Positions 1-7,564 of a stretch of 64,000 nucleotides of DNA are shown piece by piece. The stretch is from NCBI RefSeq assembly GCF_039939195.1, contig NZ_JBDUUH010000002.1, positions 124,001 through 188,000 of the forward strand, read 5' to 3'. Every line of letters begins with the position of its first letter. Positions within the stretch are counted from its first letter, which is position 1. The translations under genes were made by a program, and so were the position numbers. The notes beneath the pieces were generated by a model that was not told the DNA's origin, made no database searches, and saw only the letters and a program-made list of their open reading frames with translations. Origin of the DNA: Foliimonas ilicis (GTDB lineage: Bacteria > Pseudomonadota > Alphaproteobacteria > Rhizobiales > Rhizobiaceae).

Positions 1-88
1 CGGCCAGTTTTGAGTGGGCCAGATCAATCGCTGCTGGAATTGCTTTGCGGATAATGGCTACAAGGAGCGCCAAACAGGAGCCGCCCGT

Positions 89-325
89 ATGTCGCGTCTA
101 TTGAGTATCTTGATTACCATCATGTTTGCGGTCGCCCTGGTCACTTTGGGGCGCTGGTACATCTACATATCCAACACCACGAGCCCCTATGACGAAGTCG
201 GGATCGAGCTCAATTCACGCATGCCCTACCCTTTGCGCAAATATGGCTGCGGCAAGCTGCAGGCGACATTCATGAATGCGCTGCCGCCTTACGGATGCGG
301 CGATGATCAGGGGCGCTGGATCTAG
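89..325 (+). CDS. Small single-pass membrane protein, hypothetical
   Basis: Encodes 78 residues. I chose the ATG at 89 because AGGAG lies eight bases upstream (76-80); an in-frame ATG at 14 has no such signal. One hydrophobic segment (about residues 4-22) is followed by a polar tail with two Tyr-Gly-Cys-Gly-like repeats (YGCGK and YGCGDD), which suggests a periplasmic domain with paired cysteines. I do not recognise the family. Its stop overlaps tail to tail with the stop of the convergent gene at 322-489, sharing CTAG. Confidence 0.6.
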   Translation: MSRLLSILITIMFAVALVTLGRWYIYISNTTSPYDEVGIELNSRMPYPLRKYGCGKLQATFMNALPPYGCGDDQGRWI

Positions 326-489
326 ACCAGACCGGTCGCGTGCCGGAGATAAAAGGCAATCGCGATAAAGCCGATAATGAAGGTTACGCCTGTCCAATCG
401 ACATTCGCGCCTTTCACTTCCCTGGCAATTTTCATGACAAGGAAAGCAAGCGCAGAGATCATAAGGGCAATCAGGATCAACCTGATCAT
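322..489 (-). CDS. Small two-helix membrane protein, hypothetical
   Basis: A 55-residue reading frame starting at ATG 489 (minus), with GGGAGAG just upstream as a ribosome binding site. It has two hydrophobic segments (about residues 2-20 and 34-48) separated by a short charged loop, so a small inner-membrane protein is likely. No function is recognisable. Support comes from the ribosome binding site, the hydrophobic pattern and the snug stop-to-stop packing against the gene on the other strand. Confidence 0.6.
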   Translation of the reverse strand: MIRLILIALMISALAFLVMKIAREVKGANVDWTGVTFIIGFIAIAFYLRHATGLV

Positions 490-582
490 CGGCGTCTCTC
501 CCGTGAAGAGTTAATCGGCACAATACATATGTGAATTGCGCCGATCGATTTCGAGAGGTTTCGCGTAAAAATCGCGGGATTG

Positions 583-1770
583 CTATTCCGCAGCCACTTT
601 CTGACCGGACGAAAACAAGCGATCCCGCTCACGCCACAGTGCCGGTATGGCCAGCAGGGCTATTGCGGCAAAGGCGATCAACGTCTTCGTCACCTGCGAA
701 AAATCAGGCGTGTAGGCGTCGATGTAATAGACCGCATAGACGATCGCGACATGCCACACATAGACGTGCAGCGAATGACGGCCGAGAAGCTGCAGGAACT
801 TCAGGGTGAAGACCCAGGTGACGGCTGCCGCGAGCTTTTGGACGGTCGGGCTTTTATGATGCGGACCGGCGATCAGGAGCCAGGCAAGCCCAAGGGCGGC
901 GGCTGCAAAATTCACCAGATAGACCGGGCCAAAATCTGCGCGCACTTCCATCGTCACGAATTTTGCCATCATGAAATCCGGCATCAATCCATGCGCGGTC
1001 AAAATCCTCAGCGGCAGGAAGAACAGGCAGATGGCGAGCGCGGCCTTGGGGATGAAGGTGTTTTCGGGCGAGAAAATCCGGCTCCACTCGATGCGCTTGT
1101 CAGCAGTGAGCACACCGAGAACGAGCGCAGAAAAGAACACGATCTGCCAGCCGAGCAGGTTGAAACTGGCGCGCACGCCGAACTCGTCGCTGCCCATCGC
1201 GACCGAGTTCAACGGCTCGGTCAACAGGCGGTGAAGGCCAAGCTGCCCGGCCATCCAGACGATGATCGAGCCGACCATCACATGCGCCCATTTTCCGCGC
1301 AGGCAGAGCCATATGAGCGCCGGTGAAACGAGCATGTAGATGATGTATTGCGGCAGGATGTCCATGAAAGTGGGCTGGAAAACGAATGTCGCCACCGCAA
1401 GCAGGCGCTTGGGGTCCGTGAAAGTCGTATCGCCGATCCAGTTCCACCAGGCCTCATAACCGCCCGGAAGAAGCAGCCCGGCAAGCAGTATCGCGATGAA
1501 CACGCCCATCGCATAACGATAAAGCTCGAACGCCCTGCTCCAGATTTTCTGCGCGCCGACATCACGCCCGCGCTTTATCATTTTGCTGGCGTAGACCATG
1601 CCAATCAGCAGACCGGACAGAAACACGAAGCCCTGTGCGTCTTCCACAAAAGCAAATTGCCGATGATTTATTTCGACCAGCCAGTAACCGCCAACGAAAA
1701 CCAGATGATTGATAAGCATGAAAACAAGAAAGTAACCACGCATTCCGTCAATAATATCGAAACGTTTCAC
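583..1770 (-). CDS. OpgC-family membrane acyltransferase
   Basis: A 395-residue polytopic protein with about ten hydrophobic segments. It opens with the D-x-x-x-G-x-R-G motif (residues 5-12, DIIDGMRG) and a conserved histidine in the first helix, as in the OpgC group of membrane acyltransferases. Known OpgC proteins add succinyl groups to osmoregulated periplasmic glucans, and Brucella-group bacteria carry such a modifier of their cyclic beta-1,2-glucan. The glucan substrate is inferred from the family, not from neighbours. A generic acyltransferase-3-like enzyme is the alternative. It appears to be transcribed alone. Confidence 0.75.
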   Translation of the reverse strand: MKRFDIIDGMRGYFLVFMLINHLVFVGGYWLVEINHRQFAFVEDAQGFVFLSGLLIGMVYASKMIKRGRDVGAQKIWSRAFELYRYAMGVFIAILLAGLLLPGGYEAWWNWIGDTTFTDPKRLLAVATFVFQPTFMDILPQYIIYMLVSPALIWLCLRGKWAHVMVGSIIVWMAGQLGLHRLLTEPLNSVAMGSDEFGVRASFNLLGWQIVFFSALVLGVLTADKRIEWSRIFSPENTFIPKAALAICLFFLPLRILTAHGLMPDFMMAKFVTMEVRADFGPVYLVNFAAAALGLAWLLIAGPHHKSPTVQKLAAAVTWVFTLKFLQLLGRHSLHVYVWHVAIVYAVYYIDAYTPDFSQVTKTLIAFAAIALLAIPALWRERDRLFSSGQKVAAE

Positions 1771-1907
1771 CGAAAAATATACCTCGAACTATTCTTGAAA
1801 TTCCAGCCTATGAAAATTCCACTTCAATCTTTGCGGACGATACAGGCGACGGGTCGATTCCGTAACGGGTGGCGCGTTCAATTTTACTTTCGCAGCGTCA
1901 CCACTGT

Positions 1908-2213
1908 TTATGGCGCGCGCCTCGCGACCTCCTTGCTGACGCGCGACAAGGCTTCCGCAAGCACACTCATTTTCTGCTTGTTGCCAGCGTCAGCCTGATC
2001 GAAAGATGGCTTCGAACCGGATTTTCCGCGAAGAGCGCGGCGCTGCTTTTCCGCGATGCCGCGCGCACGGTCACGACGTTCGCGAAGATGTTTGACGAGT
2101 TGCGCGGCTTCCTTGTCGGACAATCCCTGCAGGAGCGGCTGGTGTGTTTTTGCAACGAGCTCCAGCTCGCTTTCGCTCAAAACGCGTTCTTCATTCTTCC
2201 GGCTTGTCGCCAT
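1908..2213 (-). CDS. Conserved hypothetical protein, charged and helical
   Basis: A 101-residue soluble protein, rich in lysine, arginine and glutamate with almost no aromatic residues. A helix containing SDKEAAQLVKHLRERRDRARG occupies the middle. It resembles small Rhizobiales proteins of unknown function placed near stress genes. No enzyme motif, signal peptide or membrane segment is visible. The high alpha-helical propensity suggests a protein-interaction or nucleic-acid-associated role, but that is only inference. Confidence 0.6.
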   Translation of the reverse strand: MATSRKNEERVLSESELELVAKTHQPLLQGLSDKEAAQLVKHLRERRDRARGIAEKQRRALRGKSGSKPSFDQADAGNKQKMSVLAEALSRVSKEVARRAP

Positions 2214-2416
2214 AGTCGGACTCCCTTTCAGTCATCAGATATTTTCCGAACGTCAAAACGCATGACGGGTTCCGAAATTTTCTGACGAAGAGGGCGATGG
2301 GCTAGGACGCTATTACCTCGGAGGTCATTGAGCCAATTCAGCTTCCCGATAGTTTGCAGGGCAAGACCGACATCGTGAAAACGGTGCCTTTGCAGCCTGA
2401 GCACTGGAGACTTATC

Positions 2417-2737
2417 GTGAGCGTTACCTATCTGATCCGTTTCAAAACCCATCCGGAAAAACGGGAAAAATTCCTGCGGCTCATCAACGGCGTGCTGGAC
2501 GCCATGCGCCATGAGCAATCCTTCATCAGCGCGACTTTGCATCGCGATCCCGCCGACGCACACGGATACCTGCTTCATGAAACATGGCAGAACCGTCAGG
2601 ATGTGCTCAATGTGCAGTTGAAACGCGACTACCGGAACGAATGGCACGACGCCCTGCCCGAATTGTTGCAAGAGCCACGCGATATTTCGGTTTGGGAAGA
2701 ACTTAGAAGCGACAATAATCGCAAACTGCCGGTTTAA
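2417..2737 (+). CDS. Antibiotic biosynthesis monooxygenase (ABM)-fold protein
   Basis: Encodes 106 residues from a GTG at 2417 preceded by GGAGA at 2406-2410. An upstream in-frame ATG at 2354 lacks a ribosome binding site. The pattern (hydrophobic strand VTYLIRFKTHPEKREKF, a helix, then FISATLHRDPAD and LLHETWQNRQDV) is that of the small ferredoxin-like ABM dimers that include YgiN-type quinol monooxygenases. The substrate cannot be told. It is the last chromosomal gene before the island; the attL repeat begins 11 bases after its stop. Confidence 0.75.
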   Translation: MSVTYLIRFKTHPEKREKFLRLINGVLDAMRHEQSFISATLHRDPADAHGYLLHETWQNRQDVLNVQLKRDYRNEWHDALPELLQEPRDISVWEELRSDNNRKLPV

Positions 2738-2747
2738 GACCGGCAAG

Positions 2748-2797
2748 GCTGGTGCCCCCGGACGGACTCGAACCGCCGACCCCCTGATTACAAATCA
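2748..2797. repeat. attL: 50-bp copy of the tRNA-Thr 3' end
   Basis: Identical over 50 bp to 13319-13368. It contains the T-arm, the acceptor 3' strand with CCA and most of the anticodon arm of tRNA-Thr (minus strand), but the 5' half is missing, so it cannot be a tRNA gene. It is the displaced chromosomal 3' end left by integration. Confidence 0.9.
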
Positions 2798-2834
2798 TGA
2801 CCGGCACCTTGCAACGCAAGGGGTTGCGCTTTCC

Positions 2835-2854
2835 ATGTCGCGTTTATGTCGCGT
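2835..2854. repeat. Tandem ATGTCGCGT pair, possible integrase arm sites
   Basis: ATGTCGCGT occurs at 2835-2843 and again at 2846-2854, 11 bp apart (about one helical turn), straddling the integrase stop codon. A further copy sits at 13207-13215, just inside the right end. Placement near both island ends is what one expects of arm-type integrase sites; the assignment is inference. Confidence 0.4.
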
Positions 2855-4088
2855 CGGCGAGTACCAGATCGGCAGCGGCAGCCAGTTCCGAACCATCATC
2901 ATTGCGCGGAAACAGGTGTCCGTAGGTGTCCATCGTCATTGCGATTGTGGAGTGACCCATGCGCTCCTGCACGACCTTGGGAGGCAGACCAAGGCCGCCA
3001 TCCTCACGGCGATTGATGCACCACGACGCAAACCAGTGACGTAGGCAATGCAGGCCGGTGTATTTTGCGGCAAGGATCGGCTTGCCATCTTGATCAATCT
3101 CGCCGATGTCCGTGCTCAGTCCAGCAGCGATCCACGCCGGATGTAGGCCACGACGAAGGATATTGTTCAAGCCTTCAACGTTCCCTGTCCCGTTTGGAAA
3201 CACCAGATCGAACACCTTGATCGGTTTGCCATCAGCGTCCAGCTTACCTGTGCTGCGCTTCGGACATTGGAGTTTCCATTCCCGCAGAGAATTTATGACA
3301 AGCGGAGGCGTCGGCACCGTGCGCTCTCCAGAAATCGACTTCGGCTTTCCGATGTCGTTGAAGCGGTCTGCGCGCTGATGCACACGTATCTGCTTCCGCT
3401 CAATATCTACGTCCTGCCAGCGCAGGCCGCGAAGCTCTGAGGCACGAAGGCCGGTAAAGATGGCTGTCAGCAGCAAGGGACGCCAGCGGCCAGACAGAGA
3501 GCCTACCAGCGCCTTGATGTCCTCACGCGTCGGAATGTCCACTCCGACCTTCAAGCGGCCCTTGTGGCGTTTCTCTTGTCGATTTGCGCCCTGCCCTCGC
3601 CTTGCCTGCATCTCACGCGCTGCGTTCCTGACGACGAGGCCACGTTCCTGCGCGTCGGCAAGGAGTGTTCCCAGTGTCGTCATCACTCGCCGGATCATCG
3701 AGGCCGATCGCCCCGCCTCCCGCAATTCGTCTTCGTAGGCGCGCAATCTGGCAGTCGTTAGGGAGTTAAGCTTGGCCGGTCCGATAAACGGGACGATGTG
3801 CAGGCGCAAGGTGCGCTCATAGTCCTCGACCGAGGACCGCTCCAAGCCCGACGCCTTGGACGAGGTTATCCACAGATTGCCCGCAACCTCGACCGTCGCT
3901 GTGTCCCGGTCGGCAAGGTGCGTTCCCTCGCGGACCTCGACGCTTGCGGTTGCCGCGAACTGATCGGCATCCTTCTTTTTCGCAAAGGTTTTCAGCCGGC
4001 GCTTGCCCTTGCCATCGACGTAATCGACAACCCAAGCGGTTTTTTCATCGCCCTTGGCGTTCGTCCACGTGCGCTTGCGGATGGACAT
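2844..4088 (-). CDS. int: Tyrosine-type phage integrase of the island
   Basis: A 414-residue site-specific recombinase. An N-terminal arm-binding region (about 1-60, with the basic KGKRRLKTF stretch) is followed by a core-binding SAM-like domain (about 65-160) and the catalytic domain. Catalytic residues are visible: R215 in TGLRASEL, H347 and R350 in the HxxR box, H379 in MGHS and the nucleophile Y389. It lies directly inside attL with its 3' end toward the repeat, the usual arrangement for tRNA-targeting integrases, and four bases downstream of an Arc-like gene, so the two are probably one operon. Confidence 0.95.
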   Translation of the reverse strand: MSIRKRTWTNAKGDEKTAWVVDYVDGKGKRRLKTFAKKKDADQFAATASVEVREGTHLADRDTATVEVAGNLWITSSKASGLERSSVEDYERTLRLHIVPFIGPAKLNSLTTARLRAYEDELREAGRSASMIRRVMTTLGTLLADAQERGLVVRNAAREMQARRGQGANRQEKRHKGRLKVGVDIPTREDIKALVGSLSGRWRPLLLTAIFTGLRASELRGLRWQDVDIERKQIRVHQRADRFNDIGKPKSISGERTVPTPPLVINSLREWKLQCPKRSTGKLDADGKPIKVFDLVFPNGTGNVEGLNNILRRGLHPAWIAAGLSTDIGEIDQDGKPILAAKYTGLHCLRHWFASWCINRREDGGLGLPPKVVQERMGHSTIAMTMDTYGHLFPRNDDGSELAAAADLVLADAT

Positions 4089-4091
4089 TTC

Positions 4092-4430
4092 TCACCCTTC
4101 CCCCCTTGGGGGCGAAGCTTTACGGATGTCCTCGAGAATCTTTTCGAGGAGGCCTGACGTGTCGGCCTCGCTGCCCACAAGCCGGCGCATGAAAATGTTG
4201 AGGCTGTTCTCAAGCGAAGCCGAACGACCTCGTTCGTAGGCCAGATCCAAGCTGAGTTGTTCCCGCATTGCAGCATCAACTCTATCGCGCCGTTCTTCGT
4301 TCAAGCTCGTCTCCAGCCGAGCAACTATCTCAGCCGTCATGCTCCGCCCGTTAAAATCGGCGATAGCCTCGATGCGCTTCTTCAGGTCCTCCGGGATCCG
4401 GAGACGGAAATGTAAATCTTCTCTAGCCAT
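4092..4430 (-). CDS. Arc/MetJ-type ribbon-helix-helix DNA-binding protein
   Basis: Encodes 112 residues from ATG 4430, preceded on its strand by a GGTGGGG-type ribosome binding site. An upstream in-frame ATG at 4484 would overlap the operator region. The N-terminus, with the FRLRIPEDLKKRIEAIA strand-helix followed by GRSMTAEIVARLE, is a classic Arc-like ribbon-helix-helix domain (about 5-45). The C-terminal 65 residues look helical and may oligomerise. It lies directly upstream of int and divergent from the excisionase-like gene, and is likely the switch regulator acting on the ATGACRCAC repeats between them. Confidence 0.85.
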   Translation of the reverse strand: MAREDLHFRLRIPEDLKKRIEAIADFNGRSMTAEIVARLETSLNEERRDRVDAAMREQLSLDLAYERGRSASLENSLNIFMRRLVGSEADTSGLLEKILEDIRKASPPRGEG

Positions 4431-4439
4431 GCCCCACCA

Positions 4440-4509
4440 ATGACACACTTTACCGTTGACAGCTATGCCGCACGTATGACACACATGTCATGCCACACCG
4501 ATGACGCAC
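4440..4509. promoter_or_regulatory. Divergent operator region with ATGACRCAC repeats
   Basis: Between the Arc-like gene and the excisionase-like gene, ATGACACAC or ATGACGCAC occurs three times (4440-4448, 4476-4484, 4501-4509). A perfect inverted repeat ATGACA-N4-TGTCAT lies at 4476-4491. Tandem short repeats are typical binding sites for ribbon-helix-helix repressors such as the product of the adjacent gene. Confidence 0.6.
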
Positions 4510-4551
4510 ATTCAACACTCATCGTTCAAACTGGTTAACGAAGGTAGAAAA

Positions 4552-4743
4552 ATGGACAGGAATGACAATGAGCAGCTCGACCTTATCTGGGGCGTGGAAG
4601 CGATCGGCAATCTGATCGGGCGCAACTATCAGCAGGCGCATCACATGCTCTCGACAGGGAAGCTTCCGGCAAAGCAGGTGGGTGATCGCTGGGTCGCATC
4701 GCGGTCAAAGCTGACCGCGTTCTTCATGGAGGACGCCGCATGA
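4552..4743 (+). CDS. Excisionase-like winged-helix DNA-binding protein
   Basis: Encodes 63 residues from ATG 4552 with GAAGG upstream; a longer in-frame start at 4501 would run through the operator repeats. The sequence IWGVEAIGNLIGRN, then a helix ending in GKLPAKQV, then GDRWVASRSKL is the MerR/Xis-type winged helix used by phage excisionases and small regulators. It is the first gene of the rightward run and is coupled to the next gene by ATGA (4740-4743). It may direct excision with Int or act as a regulator. Confidence 0.75.
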   Translation: MDRNDNEQLDLIWGVEAIGNLIGRNYQQAHHMLSTGKLPAKQVGDRWVASRSKLTAFFMEDAA

Positions 4744-5180
4744 CCTCCGCAAAAGAAAAAGCTCGGGAGGCTGCCACCTCACCGAGCTTGTGTTCTCCAA
4801 ATCCCGAGAAGGATCAGAAAATGAACAGTCACGTAGATAGCACGGCTTCTGCCGGGGCGGCAAGCTTCACCCGCAGGCTCTTTTTGCGCGGGACAATCGC
4901 AGCATCTGTCGGGGCGAGCGTTGCCGTCCCTGCCGTTGCTCAAGCCTGCGCGAAGGAACGAGCCGTCCATCACTGGGGCGAGTTCTTCCAAGCCATACGC
5001 GAAATGGCGCCCGCCGATTGTCGGATACAAGTTTACGGTGGTGCCCACGGATTTCGCGCCGAAGCGCTGCGCAGGATACAGGAAGAAGTCCGTCCCGGCC
5101 TGTTCATCCCTATCGAGCGGATAGCCTACGAATCCCACTTCTTTGGCGAAAAGGGCTGGATCGCGGAGGGGCTAGTATGA
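4740..5180 (+). CDS. Hypothetical protein with a twin-arginine-like signal
   Basis: Encodes 146 residues, starting within the previous stop codon (ATGA). An alternative start is the ATG that begins MNSHVD, about 27 codons later. Around residues 44-70 a twin-arginine motif (F-T-R-R-L-F-L-R) is followed by a hydrophobic alanine/valine-rich stretch ending AVAQA, very like a Tat signal with an AxA cleavage site. The mature part of about 75 residues has no recognised domain. A Tat-exported protein inside a phage-type replication run is unusual. Intact tatABC genes are in this same window. Confidence 0.6.
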   Translation: MTSAKEKAREAATSPSLCSPNPEKDQKMNSHVDSTASAGAASFTRRLFLRGTIAASVGASVAVPAVAQACAKERAVHHWGEFFQAIREMAPADCRIQVYGGAHGFRAEALRRIQEEVRPGLFIPIERIAYESHFFGEKGWIAEGLV

Positions 5181-5416
5181 GCGCGCCCGCAATTACCGAA
5201 CGCCACATCGACCAGATGTACACCATCATCGAGACGCTGGCCGTCTGCGGCATCATCCTATCGGATGGGGAAGTGACCAATAAAACCTGTAGCTCGATCT
5301 CTTGGCTTTTGGGGCAGATGAAAGAGCAGGTCGGTGAAGTCCTCACCCTCGTAGAGAAGGTCCAGACGGCGCAGATCGCGGACGCCGACAAGCCCGGCCG
5401 GAGGATCGCGTCATGA
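5177..5416 (+). CDS. Small hypothetical protein, island operon
   Basis: Encodes 79 residues from ATG 5177, which overlaps the upstream stop by ATGA; it ends by overlapping the next start in the same way. The sequence is acidic-amphipathic, with a C-terminal helix (SSISWLLGQMKEQVGEVLTL) suggestive of a coiled coil. No family is recognised. Its reality is supported mainly by the translational coupling on both sides. Confidence 0.6.
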   Translation: MSAPAITERHIDQMYTIIETLAVCGIILSDGEVTNKTCSSISWLLGQMKEQVGEVLTLVEKVQTAQIADADKPGRRIAS

Positions 5417-5637
5417 GCCGGCCCACTTCGCAAAGCAAGGCGACAGCAGTTCAGGTCCTTCTAACCGATGCCATCGAAGCTGGTGAGCGCGCCAGAGCGC
5501 GTGTTGTGCACACTACGAACAGTCTTCAGCGACAGATGCAGGAAATCCACGGCGGAATCTGGCGGGTTAAGATTGATCACAAATCTCGGTTTGTGATGAT
5601 CGTGGCCGGGCCTGACAGGAAGGATGTGCAATCATGA
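5413..5637 (+). CDS. Small basic hypothetical protein, island operon
   Basis: Encodes 74 residues, with four-base overlaps at both ends. An N-terminal helix rich in alanine and arginine (TDAIEAGERARARVV) precedes a short beta-type segment (GGIWRVKIDHKSRFVMIVAG). The basic charge would fit nucleic-acid binding, but nothing more can be said. Confidence 0.55.
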   Translation: MSRPTSQSKATAVQVLLTDAIEAGERARARVVHTTNSLQRQMQEIHGGIWRVKIDHKSRFVMIVAGPDRKDVQS

Positions 5638-5975
5638 AAAAAGGCGAACAGCACCGGATGCTGGTTGATGGCATCCTCAACACCCCAAAGGAACTGCGAG
5701 GAAAAGGCTTTCTCGTACTCCTCGACTACTTGGCGCGCATCGCTCCGGACGCGTCGGGCAATGATGTTGAAGCCGCCATTGAGGACGCCGCGGGCATTCT
5801 AGACGAGCGGGCGATAGTGTTCAGTTACGAGAATAACCTGATCAAAGAACGCTACATGCCTCTGTTTGAGGATGTGCCAGCCGGAATCACTCTATTTGAA
5901 GCGGCAGAGCATAAGGCACACTGCGGCGATCCGTTGGGCATCGAAGTATTCAAAGAGCTTGGAGGCGTCGTGTGA
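5634..5975 (+). CDS. Hypothetical protein, island operon
   Basis: Encodes 113 residues; the start overlaps the previous stop (ATGA) and the stop overlaps the next GTG. The middle part reads as a helical domain (ELRGKGFLVLLDYLARIAPDAS, then EAAIEDAAGILDERAIVFSYENNLIKERY). No signal peptide, metal-binding or catalytic motif is visible. The family is unknown to me; proteins like this occur in the early region of temperate phages. Confidence 0.6.
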   Translation: MKKGEQHRMLVDGILNTPKELRGKGFLVLLDYLARIAPDASGNDVEAAIEDAAGILDERAIVFSYENNLIKERYMPLFEDVPAGITLFEAAEHKAHCGDPLGIEVFKELGGVV

Positions 5976-6124
5976 GATTGTACCACGCCGTCATGGCATC
6001 CATCCTCATGCGCCGCGCCGTCACGCTGCTGCGCCGTTCAAATGATGCGCAGCAGCGTGCCATCGCTCACCTCGAGATATCGCGGGCGATGGGCGAACTG
6101 GCTAAGGACAGAAGGAAAATCTGA
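5972..6124 (+). CDS. Very small basic protein, GTG start, island operon
   Basis: A 50-residue frame from GTG 5972, overlapping the previous TGA by four bases and ending one base before the next ATG. It is arginine-rich (MRRAVTLLRRSN) and largely helical. The GTG start, coupling and lack of gaps argue that it is translated. The function is unknown. Confidence 0.5.
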   Translation: MRLYHAVMASILMRRAVTLLRRSNDAQQRAIAHLEISRAMGELAKDRRKI

Positions 6125-6871
6125 ATGAGGAGTTTTGCGACTATACCGCCTTCGGTCTGGCAAACCGATATAAAGAAACTGCGCGGCGACGTGGATGCAA
6201 TCGCTGTCCATTACCACCTAACGACCAGCTCTCATTCCACGATGATCGGGATATATCCGCTGCCGCTCATGTATCTCGCCTACGAATTGGGGAGCCCCTT
6301 GGAAGGGGCTTCGAAGGGGCTTCGAAGGGTGTGCGAAGCCGGCATAGCCACCTACGACGAAGAGGCAGAAATAGTCTGGGTGCATGAAATGGCAGCTACC
6401 CAGATTGCACCGCGCTTAAGCCCGAAGGACAACCGTGTCTTAGCTGTTTCCAAACAACTAGCAGCCCTTCCTATCTGTCAGATTACATTAGGTTTTTACG
6501 GACACTACCGCGAGATATTCCATCTGCGAGATCAGCCAATCTTGGAAGAATACGAAAGGGCCTTGCAAGGGGCTTCGGAGCCCCTTCGAAGCAAGGAGAA
6601 GGATAAGGAACAGGATAAGGACCTAGGACCAGAAGCAGGAAAATTTAGCACTGAGGAAGAAGAACTTGGCTCTGGGAGTTCGTTTGAAACGTCAGAAGAA
6701 GCGTATGCTCCTCGTCCGAGCCTAGAGGAAAGCAGACGGTTTCTGATTGAGATCGGTGTTCCCGGACATCGCATGGAAACTGCGCTGCAACGTCTGATGC
6801 GAGAAGCGCTGTTCCCTTGTGACGTAATTGAGTGGAAACGTGAAACTCAGGAAATGCGAGGTGCGGCATGA
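6125..6871 (+). CDS. Phage-type replication-like protein
   Basis: Encodes 248 residues and begins directly after the preceding stop. Residues 1-130 resemble the winged-helix N-terminal region of phage replisome organiser or DnaT/DnaD-like proteins (WQTDIKKLRGDVDAIAVHYHL, MIGIYPLPLMYLAYELG, the VWVHEMA segment and SPKDNRV). A charged linker (about 150-195, rich in Glu/Lys/Asp) leads to a C-terminal helical part that could recruit a helicase or bind DNA. The linker-coding DNA contains AAGGGGCTTCG repeats and hairpins. This is the gene that most suggests the element can replicate; the assignment rests on resemblance. Confidence 0.6.
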   Translation: MRSFATIPPSVWQTDIKKLRGDVDAIAVHYHLTTSSHSTMIGIYPLPLMYLAYELGSPLEGASKGLRRVCEAGIATYDEEAEIVWVHEMAATQIAPRLSPKDNRVLAVSKQLAALPICQITLGFYGHYREIFHLRDQPILEEYERALQGASEPLRSKEKDKEQDKDLGPEAGKFSTEEEELGSGSSFETSEEAYAPRPSLEESRRFLIEIGVPGHRMETALQRLMREALFPCDVIEWKRETQEMRGAA

Positions 6872-7032
6872 CCGGTCAACTTAATCTGTTCGCTTGGGCC
6901 GACACGCGGCCTTCAAACGTGGTTGATGCGATGCCGGCGCTTATTCGCAAAGCAGCGATGGAAACGATTTACAAGGTTCCACGCCCGCAGACGGGCGGTA
7001 ATATCGTCACCGATATGCGGAGGACAGCATGA
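6868..7032 (+). CDS. Small hypothetical protein, island operon
   Basis: Encodes 54 residues, overlapping the replication-like gene by ATGA (6868-6871) and the next gene in the same way. The N-terminus MTGQLNLFAWADTRPSNVV is aromatic and hydrophobic, and a short helix follows (MPALIRKAAMETIY). QLNLFxW-type starts resemble clamp-binding peptides seen in small phage proteins, but this is only a resemblance. Confidence 0.5.
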   Translation: MTGQLNLFAWADTRPSNVVDAMPALIRKAAMETIYKVPRPQTGGNIVTDMRRTA

Positions 7033-7202
7033 CCGGCGAAACTGACAATGTTCAAACCGCAGCCAAGTGGCTCGCCGTCACACCAGACGAGAAGAAGCCG
7101 CAGCCGCTGGTGCCGTATCTCAAGCGAGAGTTTGGGCTAACTGCTGGTCAGGCGGTCGAGGCTATGCGGGAAAGCTGGTTGATTCGTGCGAGGGCGTCAT
7201 GA
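7029..7202 (+). CDS. Small hypothetical protein, island operon
   Basis: Encodes 57 residues, with ATGA overlaps at both ends (7029-7032 and 7199-7202). Residues 28-55 (VPYLKREFGLTAGQAVEAMRESWLIRARAS) read as a small helix-turn-helix-like segment. Similar short proteins accompany Rhizobiales prophage replication genes, sometimes annotated as DNA-binding. No firm function. Confidence 0.5.
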   Translation: MTGETDNVQTAAKWLAVTPDEKKPQPLVPYLKREFGLTAGQAVEAMRESWLIRARAS

Positions 7203-7552
7203 CATCCGCCAAGGCGTTCGCAATTAGTGAACGACCTGCCAAAACAGGTTCGGCTACAGGTGAACGGCTACGGCCATTGTGGATTCCGCGTGCGGAAGCG
7301 GTGACCGTGAAGCAGGCACTAGCTGTGTTCGAAAAAGACTACCGGCTGTCCGAAGACACTCTCAGGCGTCTGGTGAAGCAATTCGCGCTGGCAAATCAGA
7401 CAATGCTCGGAGCGCCGTTGCGAATTAGCGCCCCAGGATTAGCCATGGTGCTCGATGGCGACCATAATGCGTTAGACCTCTTGCGTCAGGATGATCGACA
7501 GCACTCTGACGTCGTGCGCTATTTCCGCAGGCTCGGGATACCTGTCGAGTAA
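7199..7552 (+). CDS. Phage-type DNA-binding protein, helix-turn-helix-like
   Basis: Encodes 117 residues from ATG 7199, which overlaps the previous stop; a longer upstream frame is not needed. The middle (YRLSEDTLRRLVKQFALANQ) followed by LRISAPGLAMVLDGDHNAL resembles the compact wing-containing DNA-binding proteins found at the ends of Rhizobiales phage early operons, some called excisionase-like. It is the last gene of the rightward run and converges on the gene at 7565. The precise role is uncertain. Confidence 0.6.
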   Translation: MTSAKAFAISERPAKTGSATGERLRPLWIPRAEAVTVKQALAVFEKDYRLSEDTLRRLVKQFALANQTMLGAPLRISAPGLAMVLDGDHNALDLLRQDDRQHSDVVRYFRRLGIPVE

Positions 7553-7564
7553 GGGCGCATAGCC

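Noticed and set aside
2228..2746. Minus-strand ORF overlapping the ABM gene
   Set aside because: Opposite-strand shadow of the ABM protein, whose start signal and motif are clear on the plus strand.
6302..6326. Tandem 11-bp repeat considered as a CRISPR
   Set aside because: Only two units, no spacers, within a coding frame; no CRISPR array or cas gene is visible in the window.
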